Assembly (NCBI GenBank): GCA_025455005.1
Contig: JALONH010000009.1
Span: forward strand, 1 to 64,000
Direction: 5' to 3'
Length of the DNA: 64,000 bases
Origin: Cytophagaceae bacterium
GTDB taxonomy: Bacteria > Bacteroidota > Bacteroidia > Cytophagales > Cytophagaceae
Below are positions 26,390 to 34,651 of this stretch, one piece after another. A program made the position numbers and the translations under genes. How positions within the stretch are numbered: position 1 is the stretch's first letter; every line of letters begins with the position of its first letter. The notes under the pieces were generated by a model, which was given only the letters and a program-made list of their open reading frames with translations, did no database searches and was not told the origin of the DNA.

Positions 26390-27267
26390 TTTTGTACTGT
26401 TAGAGATGAACGACGAAGAATACCTTTGGCATTTCCTATAAAAAATGAAAGTACGGCTATACTACTAATGCAGACGACAATCCATGGCCCGGTAGGCATA
26501 GAAGGATATTTATACGAAATGATTATACCCATCACGGAGGCTATCATATTAAACAGTACTGCCAATAGTAATACAACCGGAAGTCGATGGGACCAATATC
26601 GAGCGGCTACTGCCGGTGTAATCAGCATGGCAGACATCAATACGACACCTACGGCTTGTATCCCGATGACAATAGCTAATACAGACAATACCACCATTAC
26701 TTGTTGCCAACGGTGAGCTGCTATACCGATACTAAGAGCAAACGAGCGATCGAAACTAATAAGCATGAAAGGTCTATAAAATAATAGAACAGAAAACACA
26801 ACTACAAAAGCGACACTAAAGTAGAGCGGTATATCAGCCGATAATAAGGCTGCTGCCTTGCCGAGTAAAAAACTATCTAAACCACTTTGATTCCCATTTC
26901 CGTGGTGTTGGATATAAGAAAGCAAGACGACACCTACAGCGAAAAAGACCGATAATACAAGGGCAATGGCGGTATCTTGTTTTAATTTAGAATGTCGAAG
27001 AATGTATTCTATACTGAGTAAGGATAAACCTCCGGTAAGAAATGCTCCGGGTAAGATAACCCATAAGTCTTTAACTCCGGAAAATAAAAAAGCGATGGCT
27101 ATTCCGGGTAATATAGAATGCGATACTGCATCGCCGGTTAAACTCTTTTTTTGTAAATAGGTAAAGCAACCAATCAATGCTGCAGCACTATTCAGCAGTA
27201 ATGTACAAACGATGACGGTTCGCGCATTTGCATCAGCCCATAGGGATTCTACCATTACCTCATTCAT
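26386..27267 (-). CDS. Metal ABC transporter permease (TroC/SitC-type)
   Basis: A 293-residue ABC-3 family permease with eight predicted helices. Diagnostic stretches are LTGDAVSHSILPGIAIAFLF and QAVGVVLMSAMLITPAVAARYW (key: VGVVLMSAMLITPA). It is paired with the second permease and presumably forms a heterodimeric channel for Mn2+, Fe2+ or Zn2+. The start lies 2 bases after the stop of the ATPase gene. Confidence 0.92.
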   Translation of the reverse strand: MNEVMVESLWADANARTVIVCTLLLNSAAALIGCFTYLQKKSLTGDAVSHSILPGIAIAFLFSGVKDLWVILPGAFLTGGLSLLSIEYILRHSKLKQDTAIALVLSVFFAVGVVLLSYIQHHGNGNQSGLDSFLLGKAAALLSADIPLYFSVAFVVVFSVLLFYRPFMLISFDRSFALSIGIAAHRWQQVMVVLSVLAIVIGIQAVGVVLMSAMLITPAVAARYWSHRLPVVLLLAVLFNMIASVMGIIISYKYPSMPTGPWIVVCISSIAVLSFFIGNAKGILRRSSLTVQK

Positions 27268-27269
27268 TG

Positions 27270-27986
27270 TTATAGGAGTAAGCTTTCGCGTTGATACGTT
27301 TGTTGAATTCGTTCCGGCGTAAACACCTCATCGGTAGGGCCAAATGCAATTACTTTTTTATTCAATAATAAAATGGATGAAAAATACGAGCGTATAGTTT
27401 GTAAATCATGGTGTACCACCATAATGGATTTGCCGCCGGCTTGGAGTTCTTTTAATACCGATACTATATTTTTCTCTGTTGCCGCATCAACTCCGGCAAA
27501 GGGTTCATCCATAAAGTAAATAGAAGCTTCTTGAGCCAATGCACGCGCTAGAAAAACACGTTGTTGTTGACCGCCGGATAACTGCGCGATTTGTCGGTCT
27601 GCTAAGTCAATTAAATTTACTTGTTCCAAACTTTTACGTGCTATGTTGAAATCGATACTGCGGTAGCGCTTCCACCAGTTTAAATGGGGGTATCGTCCCA
27701 TTAAAACCACATCTAATACAGTAGCCGGAAAATCCCAATCGACCGATTCTCGTTGAGGTACATAGGCGATGTGCGGTCGAACAGAAGACAAAGTCTGCCC
27801 ATTAAAATAAACATTCCCTTTCTTTAAAGGGTGTATACCTAAAATACCTTTTAACAACGACGATTTACCGGCTCCGTTAGGACCCACGATAGCCGCTAAG
27901 CTAGCCGGAGCGAGTTGGAACGAAACATCGTCTACCACAACGTTATCTTGGTATTGGATGGAGATATGAGAGACGTCCAGTTGCAT
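27270..27986 (-). CDS. Metal ABC transporter ATP-binding protein (TroB-type)
   Basis: A 238-residue ATPase from the ATG at 27986, which follows the stop of the binding-protein gene by one base. A longer reading from 28019 would overlap that gene by 32 bases and adds residues not typical of the family, so I reject it. Walker A is GPNGAGKSS, the signature is LSGGQQQRVFLARAL, and Walker B is IYFMDEPFAGVD. FAGVDAATE is characteristic of zinc/manganese ABC ATPases. It powers the two permeases encoded downstream. Confidence 0.93.
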   Translation of the reverse strand: MQLDVSHISIQYQDNVVVDDVSFQLAPASLAAIVGPNGAGKSSLLKGILGIHPLKKGNVYFNGQTLSSVRPHIAYVPQRESVDWDFPATVLDVVLMGRYPHLNWWKRYRSIDFNIARKSLEQVNLIDLADRQIAQLSGGQQQRVFLARALAQEASIYFMDEPFAGVDAATEKNIVSVLKELQAGGKSIMVVHHDLQTIRSYFSSILLLNKKVIAFGPTDEVFTPERIQQTYQRESLLL

Positions 27987-27987
27987 G

Positions 27988-28911
27988 TTAACGTAAGGCT
28001 TGACAGATGGTGTGTACATTGTGTTCTACCATTCCGATGTATGTACCGGCAGGAGTTCCGGCACTACCCATGGCGTCGGAGTACAAAGTTCCTCCTATGG
28101 TAATTGGGTGTCCTTTGGCTGTACAACCTTCTACTACAGCACGAATTGATTGTTCCGAAATAGAAGATTCTATAAATACGGCTTTTATTTTTCGACTGGT
28201 AATGTATTGAACAAGTTGACTCACATCGTTTAATCCGAAATCAGCAACAGTAGAAATACCTTGTAACCCTCTAACTTCGATATGATAGGCTTGACCAAAA
28301 TATCCAAAGGCATCATGAGCTGTAATCAACACACGTTGTGCAACCGGTATACTATCGAGTTGTCGAAGTATTCGTACATGCAGTTGATCTAATTGATTTT
28401 GGTAGTCCAGCGAACGTCGTTGTATGGCAACGCTGTCGGAAGGGAATTTTGTGATAAGAAATACGGTTAAAGCTTTTACACCTTCGTTCCAAAGAGCCAC
28501 ATCAAACCAAACATGAGGATCGTATATTTGGGCAGTAGCATCCAATACACGCCATTTAGTAGAGGGGATACCATTAGTAAAAGCATAGACCGATGGATTC
28601 TTTTTTTCCAGTGCATGTAATACTTCGGACATTTTACCTTCTAAATGCAATCCATTATAAATAATAACATCAGCGGAGGTTAGTTTTTGCAAATCCCCTT
28701 CAGTGGCTTTGTACATGTGAGGGTCGACCCCCGGACCCATCAGTGCTATTACGTCTGCGGTCTCTCCCATGATCGATCGGGCAGCATCAGCCAACATTCC
28801 GGTAGTAGTGACAATGGTAGGACGTTTGTTTTTTTCACTCGGAGTAGTGGTACAGGCGGTTAACAGCAATATCCAACTACAACCTATCCAACAAATGAGT
28901 TTAGTGTACAT
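27988..28911 (-). CDS. Metal-binding lipoprotein of ABC transporter (TroA/ZnuA cluster A-I)
   Basis: A 307-residue solute-binding lipoprotein with lipobox LLTAC (Cys20). The metal ligands line up with those of Treponema TroA: His65 (VDPHMYKA), His133 (YDPHVWFD), His199 (ITAHDAFGYFG) and Asp279 (LYSDAMG). There is no long His-rich loop, unlike high-affinity zinc binders. With a DtxR-type regulator directly upstream, manganese or iron is more likely than zinc. The first 11 bases overlap the end of the regulator gene. Periplasmic, anchored in the inner membrane. Confidence 0.93.
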   Translation of the reverse strand: MYTKLICWIGCSWILLLTACTTTPSEKNKRPTIVTTTGMLADAARSIMGETADVIALMGPGVDPHMYKATEGDLQKLTSADVIIYNGLHLEGKMSEVLHALEKKNPSVYAFTNGIPSTKWRVLDATAQIYDPHVWFDVALWNEGVKALTVFLITKFPSDSVAIQRRSLDYQNQLDQLHVRILRQLDSIPVAQRVLITAHDAFGYFGQAYHIEVRGLQGISTVADFGLNDVSQLVQYITSRKIKAVFIESSISEQSIRAVVEGCTAKGHPITIGGTLYSDAMGSAGTPAGTYIGMVEHNVHTICQALR

Positions 28912-29554
28912 AGAGATTTTTAGCTACTTCGTTAGAGATGACTATTTTTTTCTTAGCGTTTAAGAGTAGTTCAAGTGATCCATCAAATTCTATTTTGTCG
29001 GTCACTTGTATCGCACAACCCGGACAAATGGCCAATCGGTCTAAGTATTGCAGAAATACAGGAGAGGTATCGGCTAGGGCGATAACTTTTCCGGAAAATG
29101 CTACCGGTACATCCGACAATAAAAATTTCTTACGTATTTTTAAATCCCCTTTTTGATCCGGTATTGGATCTCCGTGTGGATCAAAAGAAGGGTAATCTAA
29201 AAAGGCGTCCAATCGATCAATGAGTATAGTAGATTGGATGTGTTCCAATTGTTCTGCCATTTCGTGCACCTCATCCCAATTAAATTTCAGTTTATCAACC
29301 AAAAACACTTCCCATAAGCGGTGTTTTCGAACCACCAATAAGGCTTCTTTTCTACCCTTGCGCGTCAGCGATACACCTTGGTACTTAACGTAATGCACGA
29401 GCGATTTATCGGCTAACTTACGCAACATATCTGTAACCGATGCCGGTTTAGTGAGCAGCGCCTCTGCGATGGCATTGGTAGAGACTTCCCGTTGGTCTTC
29501 TCCGGACAAATGATAGATCGCTTTTAAATAATTTTCTTCCGTATAGGTTAACAT
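28901..29554 (-). CDS. DtxR/MntR/TroR-family metal-dependent transcriptional regulator
   Basis: A 217-residue regulator. The N-terminal winged helix (YTEENYLKAIYHLS, KPASVTDMLRKLADKSLVHY) is followed by the metal-binding and dimerisation helices (FNWDEVHEMAEQLEHIQS, with the His/Glu ligands H-x(2)-A-E-x-L-E-H), and then a C-terminal FeoA/SH3-like domain (GKVIALADTS, CAIQVTDKIEFDGSLEL). It heads the metal-uptake operon, with its stop overlapping the binding-protein start. It should repress its own operon when metal is plentiful, probably through the palindrome at 29725-29740. Confidence 0.93.
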   Translation of the reverse strand: MLTYTEENYLKAIYHLSGEDQREVSTNAIAEALLTKPASVTDMLRKLADKSLVHYVKYQGVSLTRKGRKEALLVVRKHRLWEVFLVDKLKFNWDEVHEMAEQLEHIQSTILIDRLDAFLDYPSFDPHGDPIPDQKGDLKIRKKFLLSDVPVAFSGKVIALADTSPVFLQYLDRLAICPGCAIQVTDKIEFDGSLELLLNAKKKIVISNEVAKNLYVH

Positions 29555-29712
29555 GGGAAGTAAAGAATAGTTATAAGGTAAACGATGTTGGTTTGTTAAT
29601 CTCGAACGTGGGATTGAACAGTATAAGAGTATCGTTAGGTATTACTTTCTGGTTTAGAAAATAAACAGGTACGGTGGATACGCTTAACGAAACGATCTGT
29701 AGTTAAGATATA

Positions 29713-29720
29713 CAAAAATA
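29713..29720 (-). promoter_or_regulatory. Candidate Bacteroidetes -7 box for the metal operon
   Basis: On the minus strand this reads TATTTTTG, an exact match to the Bacteroidetes TAnnTTTG -7 consensus. Nineteen bases upstream lies TTTT in the position of the -33 TTTG box. Predicted transcription start is near 29706, giving a leader of about 150 bases. Confidence 0.5.
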
Positions 29721-29724
29721 AAAA

Positions 29725-29740
29725 TTTAGATGAATCTAAA
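29725..29740. promoter_or_regulatory. Palindromic operator candidate for the DtxR-family regulator
   Basis: TTTAGATGAATCTAAA has perfect 7-bp arms around a 2-bp centre. The TTTAG...CTAAA frame is the general form of DtxR/MntR/TroR boxes. It occupies the spacer between the candidate -33 and -7 elements, the classic position for a repressor. Confidence 0.55.
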
Positions 29741-29759
29741 AAATAAAATAAAGAAAAGC

Positions 29760-30479
29760 TTAACTCTTTTTTCCATACCTGTTGTTATATTCTGTTAATA
29801 CGGCAAAAGCAAGCGGATGGTCGCTGTGGAGGCAAATGGTTTCAGCAGGTAAAAGTAGGCTAGCCCCATCGACGGTAGCGATAGGTCGTTGAAGTTGAAT
29901 ATCTACGATACGTTCTACAATAGCAGCTACAGAAGTTAAACTGTTTGTTGCAATTGTTCTCGGGCATAAGGCTCCGGTAGACAAATAGTGACGATCGGCA
30001 AATGCTTCTGATTTTGTTTTAAGTCCTAATCGTTTCGCTGCTTTTATTTGTGCGCTGTCAGGAGGGGCGTAGTGGAATACAAGAGAATCCCATGAGCGAA
30101 CCAATTCAGCTAACCGAAGGGCTAATTCCATATCTTCCGCTGCTCGGTTGTACAATGCTCCATGCCATTTTACATGGTGTATCCCGATCGAATACGAGCG
30201 GGCTATAGTAGTAAAAAAATCCCATTGTTGTTGAAGGCTGTCCAGTAGGACCTCCAGTGGAAGGTCTATCCAGGTGCGGCCAAAGTTTGTTTTGTCCGGT
30301 AAAGAAGGGTGAATTCCAATTTGTATGGAATGCGCCAGCGCCGCTTCGATGCACTGACGAATAGAGGCTTCCGATCCGGTATGTCCTCCGGAAGCAATAG
30401 AAACGGCTTGCACGAAGGGGAACAGTTCCTTTTCGTTTGAAATACCTTCACCGGCATCCATATTAATGTCTATTGCCAT
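29760..30479 (-). CDS. pxpA: 5-oxoprolinase subunit PxpA (LamB/YcsF family)
   Basis: A 239-residue LamB/YcsF family protein. The N-terminus DINMDAGEGISNEKELFPFV and ASGGHTGSEASI match the family signature (D-x-N-x-D-x-GE and ACGxHAGD-like). Further motifs are GIHPSLPDKTNFGR (family: HPSYPDxxGFGR) and KWHGALYN (family: KPHGALYN). PxpA works with PxpB and PxpC to hydrolyse 5-oxoproline (pyroglutamate) to glutamate with ATP. All three are encoded here in the order B-C-A, and pxpA is the last gene, starting 8 bases after pxpC. Confidence 0.92.
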   Translation of the reverse strand: MAIDINMDAGEGISNEKELFPFVQAVSIASGGHTGSEASIRQCIEAALAHSIQIGIHPSLPDKTNFGRTWIDLPLEVLLDSLQQQWDFFTTIARSYSIGIHHVKWHGALYNRAAEDMELALRLAELVRSWDSLVFHYAPPDSAQIKAAKRLGLKTKSEAFADRHYLSTGALCPRTIATNSLTSVAAIVERIVDIQLQRPIATVDGASLLLPAETICLHSDHPLAFAVLTEYNNRYGKKS

Positions 30480-30487
30480 ACTAAGAT

Positions 30488-31381
30488 TTAAAAGTGTAGT
30501 CGTTTTTCTGATTCCATGAAGGCTCTATAGGCTGTGTCTAGAGTACAAGGTACTAAAGTAAGAGTAGAATGGGGCATTTTTTGCGCCAATGCGGGTAAAT
30601 CGGAGGATATGATGTGCCCTATAATCGGGTATCCTCCGGTAGTGCCATGGTCGGCCATCAGGATGATACACGCACCGGAGGGAAGTAATTGAATACTTCC
30701 CATTTGAACCCCTCGGGAAAAGTACGATTCCTTCGGAAATGGAATAGGATCCCCTAGCAGACGGTAGCCCATTCGGTTCGATGACGCAGCAAGGGTAAAG
30801 CGTCGATTGTAATGCTCTATTAATCCATTGGATTCCGGTAGATATCGGATAACAGAAGAGGAATAGACATCCGGTATTTCGAGTGTTGTAGGATACTGTA
30901 TAGAAGTAGAAGAAGGGGGTATATCCAAGACGCTTCCTTTTGTAGGAATAAATAAGGGAATACCTGCAGAGGCCAATGCGACATCGTAGCAAACACTGTT
31001 TAAGTAAGAAGGGATGTTCCAAGTACCTTTAACTCCCAAATAAACACGAGCGCCGGAAATAGGTTGTGTGAAAGTAAGGACAGCGCCCGGTTGAAAAAGA
31101 ACAACAGTGTATAGGGGAATAGAGACGCCATCGATTTGAGCAGCGAAATCAGCGCCGGTAAGGACGATATAGACCGGAGTTGTACATCGGAGTTGAGCTG
31201 CGGGGAAATGCATCTCCAATACAGGAGTGTGTTCCGGTTGTTTCAACAAACGATTAGCTAAGCGGTATGCCCACGGATCCATCGGACCCGAAGGTCGAAT
31301 ACCCAAATGTCCAAAACCGAATCTACCTGAGTCGAGGACGGTATCTTGAAGGCCGATTTTTAGGAACTCCAGTGTTGCCAT
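30488..31381 (-). CDS. pxpC: 5-oxoprolinase subunit PxpC (biotin-dependent carboxyltransferase-like)
   Basis: About 297 residues from the ATG at 31381 (MATLEFLKIGLQDTV). A longer reading to 31462 lies wholly inside pxpB and adds a non-family N-terminus. Family motifs are LDSGRFGFGHLGIRPSGPMD (family: QDxGRxGxxxxGxxxSGPMD), SNRMGYRLLG and DHGTTGGYPIIG (family: DxQTTGGYP). Substitution of His-Gly for the usual Gln in DHGTTGGYP is notable but may be normal for the lineage. It overlaps the end of pxpB by 22 bases. Confidence 0.9.
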   Translation of the reverse strand: MATLEFLKIGLQDTVLDSGRFGFGHLGIRPSGPMDPWAYRLANRLLKQPEHTPVLEMHFPAAQLRCTTPVYIVLTGADFAAQIDGVSIPLYTVVLFQPGAVLTFTQPISGARVYLGVKGTWNIPSYLNSVCYDVALASAGIPLFIPTKGSVLDIPPSSTSIQYPTTLEIPDVYSSSVIRYLPESNGLIEHYNRRFTLAASSNRMGYRLLGDPIPFPKESYFSRGVQMGSIQLLPSGACIILMADHGTTGGYPIIGHIISSDLPALAQKMPHSTLTLVPCTLDTAYRAFMESEKRLHF

Positions 31382-32088
31382 TCTTCTAGAGTGATAGAGT
31401 AAAACTGAACCTGATCCCCTGGTTGTAAGAGCGTAGGCTTCAAAGGGTCCGGGAGTAAACAATCGATCGGTGTTCTACCAATAATGTTCCATCCCCCCGG
31501 ACTTTCGCAAGGATAGATACCGGTATATGCATCCGCAATACCAACAGATCCTTTGGGTACGTAAGAGTCGGGGATTGGTTTACGGGGTAACCGAAGAGGT
31601 GGTGGAATAGTACCCATATAGGCAAAACCGGGTAGAAAACCCATAAAAAAAACCGTATATGTTGAAGCTGTATGCCATTGGATTAATTCTTCCAGTGAAA
31701 GGTGTAAATGGTGGCAAACCGTGTTAACGGATGGACTAAGGATAGGGTCATAACAGACCGGTATAGTTCGAGTGACGGCAGTTGAGACGGTAGAGGAGGG
31801 GGTGGATTGCGCTAAGCAGTCTTTCACCCAATAATCCAATTTTGTTACGATGTCTGAAGCATTAGGAATACCCGAAAAAGAGGATAGAGTATGTTGAGGA
31901 TGCAGGCAGATTAAAATGGATTGAAATGCCGGAATACAATGTTCTATCCAATCCGGGAGACGCGCATGACATCTTAGAAAAACCGATTGAACCCAATCCA
32001 AGGAAGGCATTCCATTTGGGTTTTGGGGTTCCAAGAGAAAGGAAAAATCGGACTGAGGAGTAAGGCGGTAGTCGCTGGTTTTTTCCAT
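31360..32088 (-). CDS. pxpB: 5-oxoprolinase subunit PxpB (KipI-type)
   Basis: A 242-residue protein of the allophanate hydrolase subunit 1/KipI family. The motifs VCYDPILSPSVNTVCHHLHLS, FFMGFLPGFAYMGTIP (family: GFxPGFxYLG), LPRKPIPDSYVPKGSVGIAD (family: PRxxxPRxxVPAGSVGIA) and YPCESPGGWNIIGRTP (family: YPxxSPGGWxLIGRTP) are all present. It is the first gene of the pxpBCA set, 26 bases after the end of the glycosyltransferase-like gene on the same strand. Confidence 0.92.
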   Translation of the reverse strand: MEKTSDYRLTPQSDFSFLLEPQNPNGMPSLDWVQSVFLRCHARLPDWIEHCIPAFQSILICLHPQHTLSSFSGIPNASDIVTKLDYWVKDCLAQSTPSSTVSTAVTRTIPVCYDPILSPSVNTVCHHLHLSLEELIQWHTASTYTVFFMGFLPGFAYMGTIPPPLRLPRKPIPDSYVPKGSVGIADAYTGIYPCESPGGWNIIGRTPIDCLLPDPLKPTLLQPGDQVQFYSITLEEWQHWSS

Positions 32089-32113
32089 AAAATGGTGTTA
32101 AGGATAGACCGAT

Positions 32114-33232
32114 TTAATTTTGTATTATTTTAAGAAAGAAGTTTTCCAATTGTGTTCCTTCCCAAGTATCCGTATCGGTGGAAGAGGAGGTAAAATAGGT
32201 CGTGTGTAGAAGTTGATTGACCAGTTCGAGTGTTGGGAGTTGGGTAAACTCTACCGGCCAACCGGCAGCAACTTTTTTAATTTTGTCCTCCCACGTTGTA
32301 TTGGGAGTATATAATATAGGTAGCTTCCAATAGAGGTAATCATATAGTTTAGTTGGGATTCTGTTTTGAGTCGCCGGGTTTACTTGGTAAGCGAGAAGAC
32401 CAAAATGATGTTGGGGTATTACTGACAAAATTTCAGATGGTTTAACATAGGAATTCCCTCCAATAATTCTAACAAAGGAATAGGGTTCAGCAGCTTTTTT
32501 CAGTCGCTCCCATTCGCTAGTGCGGGAGCAATAACCAATAAAAGTAGCCTCCGTAGACGGGTAAACGGAATGAAACCGGACTACCCAATGAAGAGCATCC
32601 AAAACACCGGTGGAAGTGGCGAGGGTACCAGAAAAGAGGAAACGAATCCTTTGTCCAAATTGGAATTGTACAATATTAGATCTAACGGTATTCGTTTCGA
32701 TAGGTTTGTTTTCCAATAGGAGATAGGGGCGGTGCAGTATGAAAGGGAGTTCTTGAAGATAACATTTTTCGGCACAGAGATAAGCATCTATGAAGGGGGT
32801 GCACATCAGTTCCTTTAAACGAACCCATCCGGCTATTATTTGTCTTATACCTATAGGAAAGGTATTGCCATAAAGGGCATTTTTTGCATAATTTTCTTGT
32901 ACATCGTATATAATTTTGCCACCAAATAATATTTTGTTTACACATGTAACTATCAGTAATTCATGTGTTGTAATAATACATACTTCAGGTTTTACTTTAC
33001 GTATGATGTTGAAATAATTCCAAGAAGTAAAAAAACGGGAAAAATGCCATCTTTTAGTACTGAAAATAGGATAAAAAGTAGCGAATGAAGAGTCGGAAGC
33101 CGTGCTTTTGGCCCCTATAATATGGACGTCAACGGTGGATATTTTTCCCAAAGTTGTCCCGATTTTTTCGTACATTCGAATATCGTTAATCGGTTTTAAA
33201 ACCGAAGCGATGAGTAGTTTTACAGGGTGCAT
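32114..33232 (-). CDS. Glycosyltransferase-like protein, GT4 type (GT-B fold)
   Basis: A 372-residue protein with N-terminal VKLLIASVLKPINDIRMYEKIG and a Rossmann-like C-terminal half (RFLFSGTLATSTGVLDALHWVVRFHSVYPSTEATFIGYCS, recognised by FLFSGTLATSTGVLDAL and ATFIGYC). It has a donor-site-like region IPTKLYDYLYWKLPILYTPN, where GT4 enzymes carry PxKxxEYxAxGxPVI. It probably adds sugar from a nucleotide donor to a surface polysaccharide or lipid. No other glycan genes are adjacent. The start is 41 bases from the divergent dapD. Confidence 0.75.
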   Translation of the reverse strand: MHPVKLLIASVLKPINDIRMYEKIGTTLGKISTVDVHIIGAKSTASDSSFATFYPIFSTKRWHFSRFFTSWNYFNIIRKVKPEVCIITTHELLIVTCVNKILFGGKIIYDVQENYAKNALYGNTFPIGIRQIIAGWVRLKELMCTPFIDAYLCAEKCYLQELPFILHRPYLLLENKPIETNTVRSNIVQFQFGQRIRFLFSGTLATSTGVLDALHWVVRFHSVYPSTEATFIGYCSRTSEWERLKKAAEPYSFVRIIGGNSYVKPSEILSVIPQHHFGLLAYQVNPATQNRIPTKLYDYLYWKLPILYTPNTTWEDKIKKVAAGWPVEFTQLPTLELVNQLLHTTYFTSSSTDTDTWEGTQLENFFLKIIQN

Positions 33233-33273
33233 ATACCAAATATACCGAATAAAAATTTATAAATAAAGTACAA

Positions 33274-34083
33274 ATGAAAGAAATTATTGAGAAAGCTTGG
33301 GAAGATCGATCTTTACTTCAACAGGCCGAAACAAAAGAAGCAATTGAGCAGTTGATTGAGGAATTGGATAAAGGACGAGTTCGTGTTGCACAACCCAATT
33401 CAGATGGTACATGGACCGTAAACGATTGGGTAAAAAAAGGTGTTATACTTTATTTTCCGATTCGTCAAATGCAAACTATTGAATTAGGTCCATATGAGTA
33501 TTATGACAAAATGGCACTTAAGAAAGGGTATGAATCCTTAGGTGTACGTGTAGTGCCGCCGGCCGTAGCACGTTATGGAGCTTATTTAGCTAAAGGTACT
33601 ATTTTAATGCCTTCGTATGTTAATATTGGAGCTTATGTAGATTCCGGTACTATGGTGGATACTTGGGCCACAGTAGGAAGTTGTGCTCAAATAGGAAAAG
33701 ATGTTCACTTATCCGGCGGGGTTGGTATAGGGGGTGTTTTAGAACCGGTACAAGCTGCTCCGGTTATAATTGGAGATGGTGCTTTTTTGGGATCTAGATG
33801 TATTGTAGTGGAGGGTGTTCGAGTTGGCAACGAAGCAGTATTAGGAGCGAATGTTGTACTTACCGGCAGTTCTAAAATTATAGATGTAACCGGACCTGAG
33901 CCTATCGAATATAAAGGATTTGTACCGGAACGCTCAGTTGTGATTCCGGGTACTATACCTAAAAAATTCCCTGCTGGGGAATATCAAGTACCTTGTGCAC
34001 TTATTATAGGGAAACGTAAACCCAGTACCGATTTAAAGACATCGTTGAACGATGCCTTGAGGGAAAACAATGTTTCCGTATAG
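33274..34083 (+). CDS. dapD: 2,3,4,5-tetrahydropyridine-2,6-dicarboxylate N-succinyltransferase
   Basis: A 269-residue hexapeptide-repeat acyltransferase of the lysine/diaminopimelate succinylase pathway. It has an N-terminal helical domain (IIEKAWEDRSLLQQAETKEAI), then left-handed beta-helix repeats (VNIGAYVDSGTMVDTWATVGSCAQIGKDVHLSGGVGIGG, key: YVDSGTMVDTWATVGSCAQIG) with the catalytic-loop GGVLEPVQAAPVIIGD. The length (about 270) and the MVDTWATVGSCAQIG signature are diagnostic. It makes the precursor for cell-wall meso-diaminopimelate. It is monocistronic or paired with dps 60 bases downstream. Confidence 0.96.
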   Translation: MKEIIEKAWEDRSLLQQAETKEAIEQLIEELDKGRVRVAQPNSDGTWTVNDWVKKGVILYFPIRQMQTIELGPYEYYDKMALKKGYESLGVRVVPPAVARYGAYLAKGTILMPSYVNIGAYVDSGTMVDTWATVGSCAQIGKDVHLSGGVGIGGVLEPVQAAPVIIGDGAFLGSRCIVVEGVRVGNEAVLGANVVLTGSSKIIDVTGPEPIEYKGFVPERSVVIPGTIPKKFPAGEYQVPCALIIGKRKPSTDLKTSLNDALRENNVSV

Positions 34084-34143
34084 TGAAATAATACAAATTC
34101 AGGTATACATAAAATTGGAATCTTACTAAAGTTTATAACAAAT

Positions 34144-34620
34144 ATGGCAAAGTTAAATGCAATAGGATTAGACCAAAAAGGAGCGGAGCAATTAGCCGGG
34201 TTATTAAATGATTTGTTAGCTAATTATTCTGTTTTTTACATGAACACTCGTGGCTACCATTGGAATATTCAGGGTGAAAAATTCTTTGAATTACATCTAA
34301 AGTTTGAAGAATTATACAACGATATTTTGTTGAAAATAGATGAAATAGCCGAACGTATTTTAACCTTGGGCCACACCCCAATGCACACCTATACGGATTA
34401 TATGAAAGTATCTAAAGTAAAGGCTGCAATAGGAGTGAAAGATGGGAAAAAAGCTGTTCAGCAATTATTAGACGCTTTACAAGTACTGTTATTAAAGCAA
34501 CGGGTTGTTCTTAATGTGTCGGCTGAGGTGGGAGATGAAGGGACAAATGCTTTAATGAGTGATTATATTCGGTCACAAGAAAAACTAGTCTGGATGTACC
34601 AAGCCTATTTAGGAAAATAA
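34144..34620 (+). CDS. dps: Dps-family ferroxidase/DNA-protection protein
   Basis: A 158-residue ferritin-like protein that oxidises and stores iron and protects DNA during stress. The Dps ferroxidase ligands are spaced exactly as in known Dps proteins: His39 (YHWNIQG), His51, Asp66 and Glu70 (HLKFEELYNDILLKIDEIAER; H-x11-H-x14-D-x3-E). There is no lysine-rich N-terminal tail for direct DNA binding beyond MAKLN. A strong hairpin terminator follows at once. Confidence 0.94.
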   Translation: MAKLNAIGLDQKGAEQLAGLLNDLLANYSVFYMNTRGYHWNIQGEKFFELHLKFEELYNDILLKIDEIAERILTLGHTPMHTYTDYMKVSKVKAAIGVKDGKKAVQQLLDALQVLLLKQRVVLNVSAEVGDEGTNALMSDYIRSQEKLVWMYQAYLGK

Positions 34621-34624
34621 AAAA

Positions 34625-34651
34625 AAAAAGGGAGAGGATATCTCCCTTTTT
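34625..34651. terminator. Bidirectional intrinsic terminator
   Basis: AAAAAGGGAGA pairs with TCTCCCTTTTT (11 bp) around the loop GGATA. A- and T-runs on either side allow it to end both dps and the convergent beta-propeller gene. Confidence 0.85.

Noticed and set aside
33274-34083. Direct repeats in dapD as DNA repeats
   Set aside because: The repetitive appearance comes from the hexapeptide beta-helix of the protein, not from repeated DNA.
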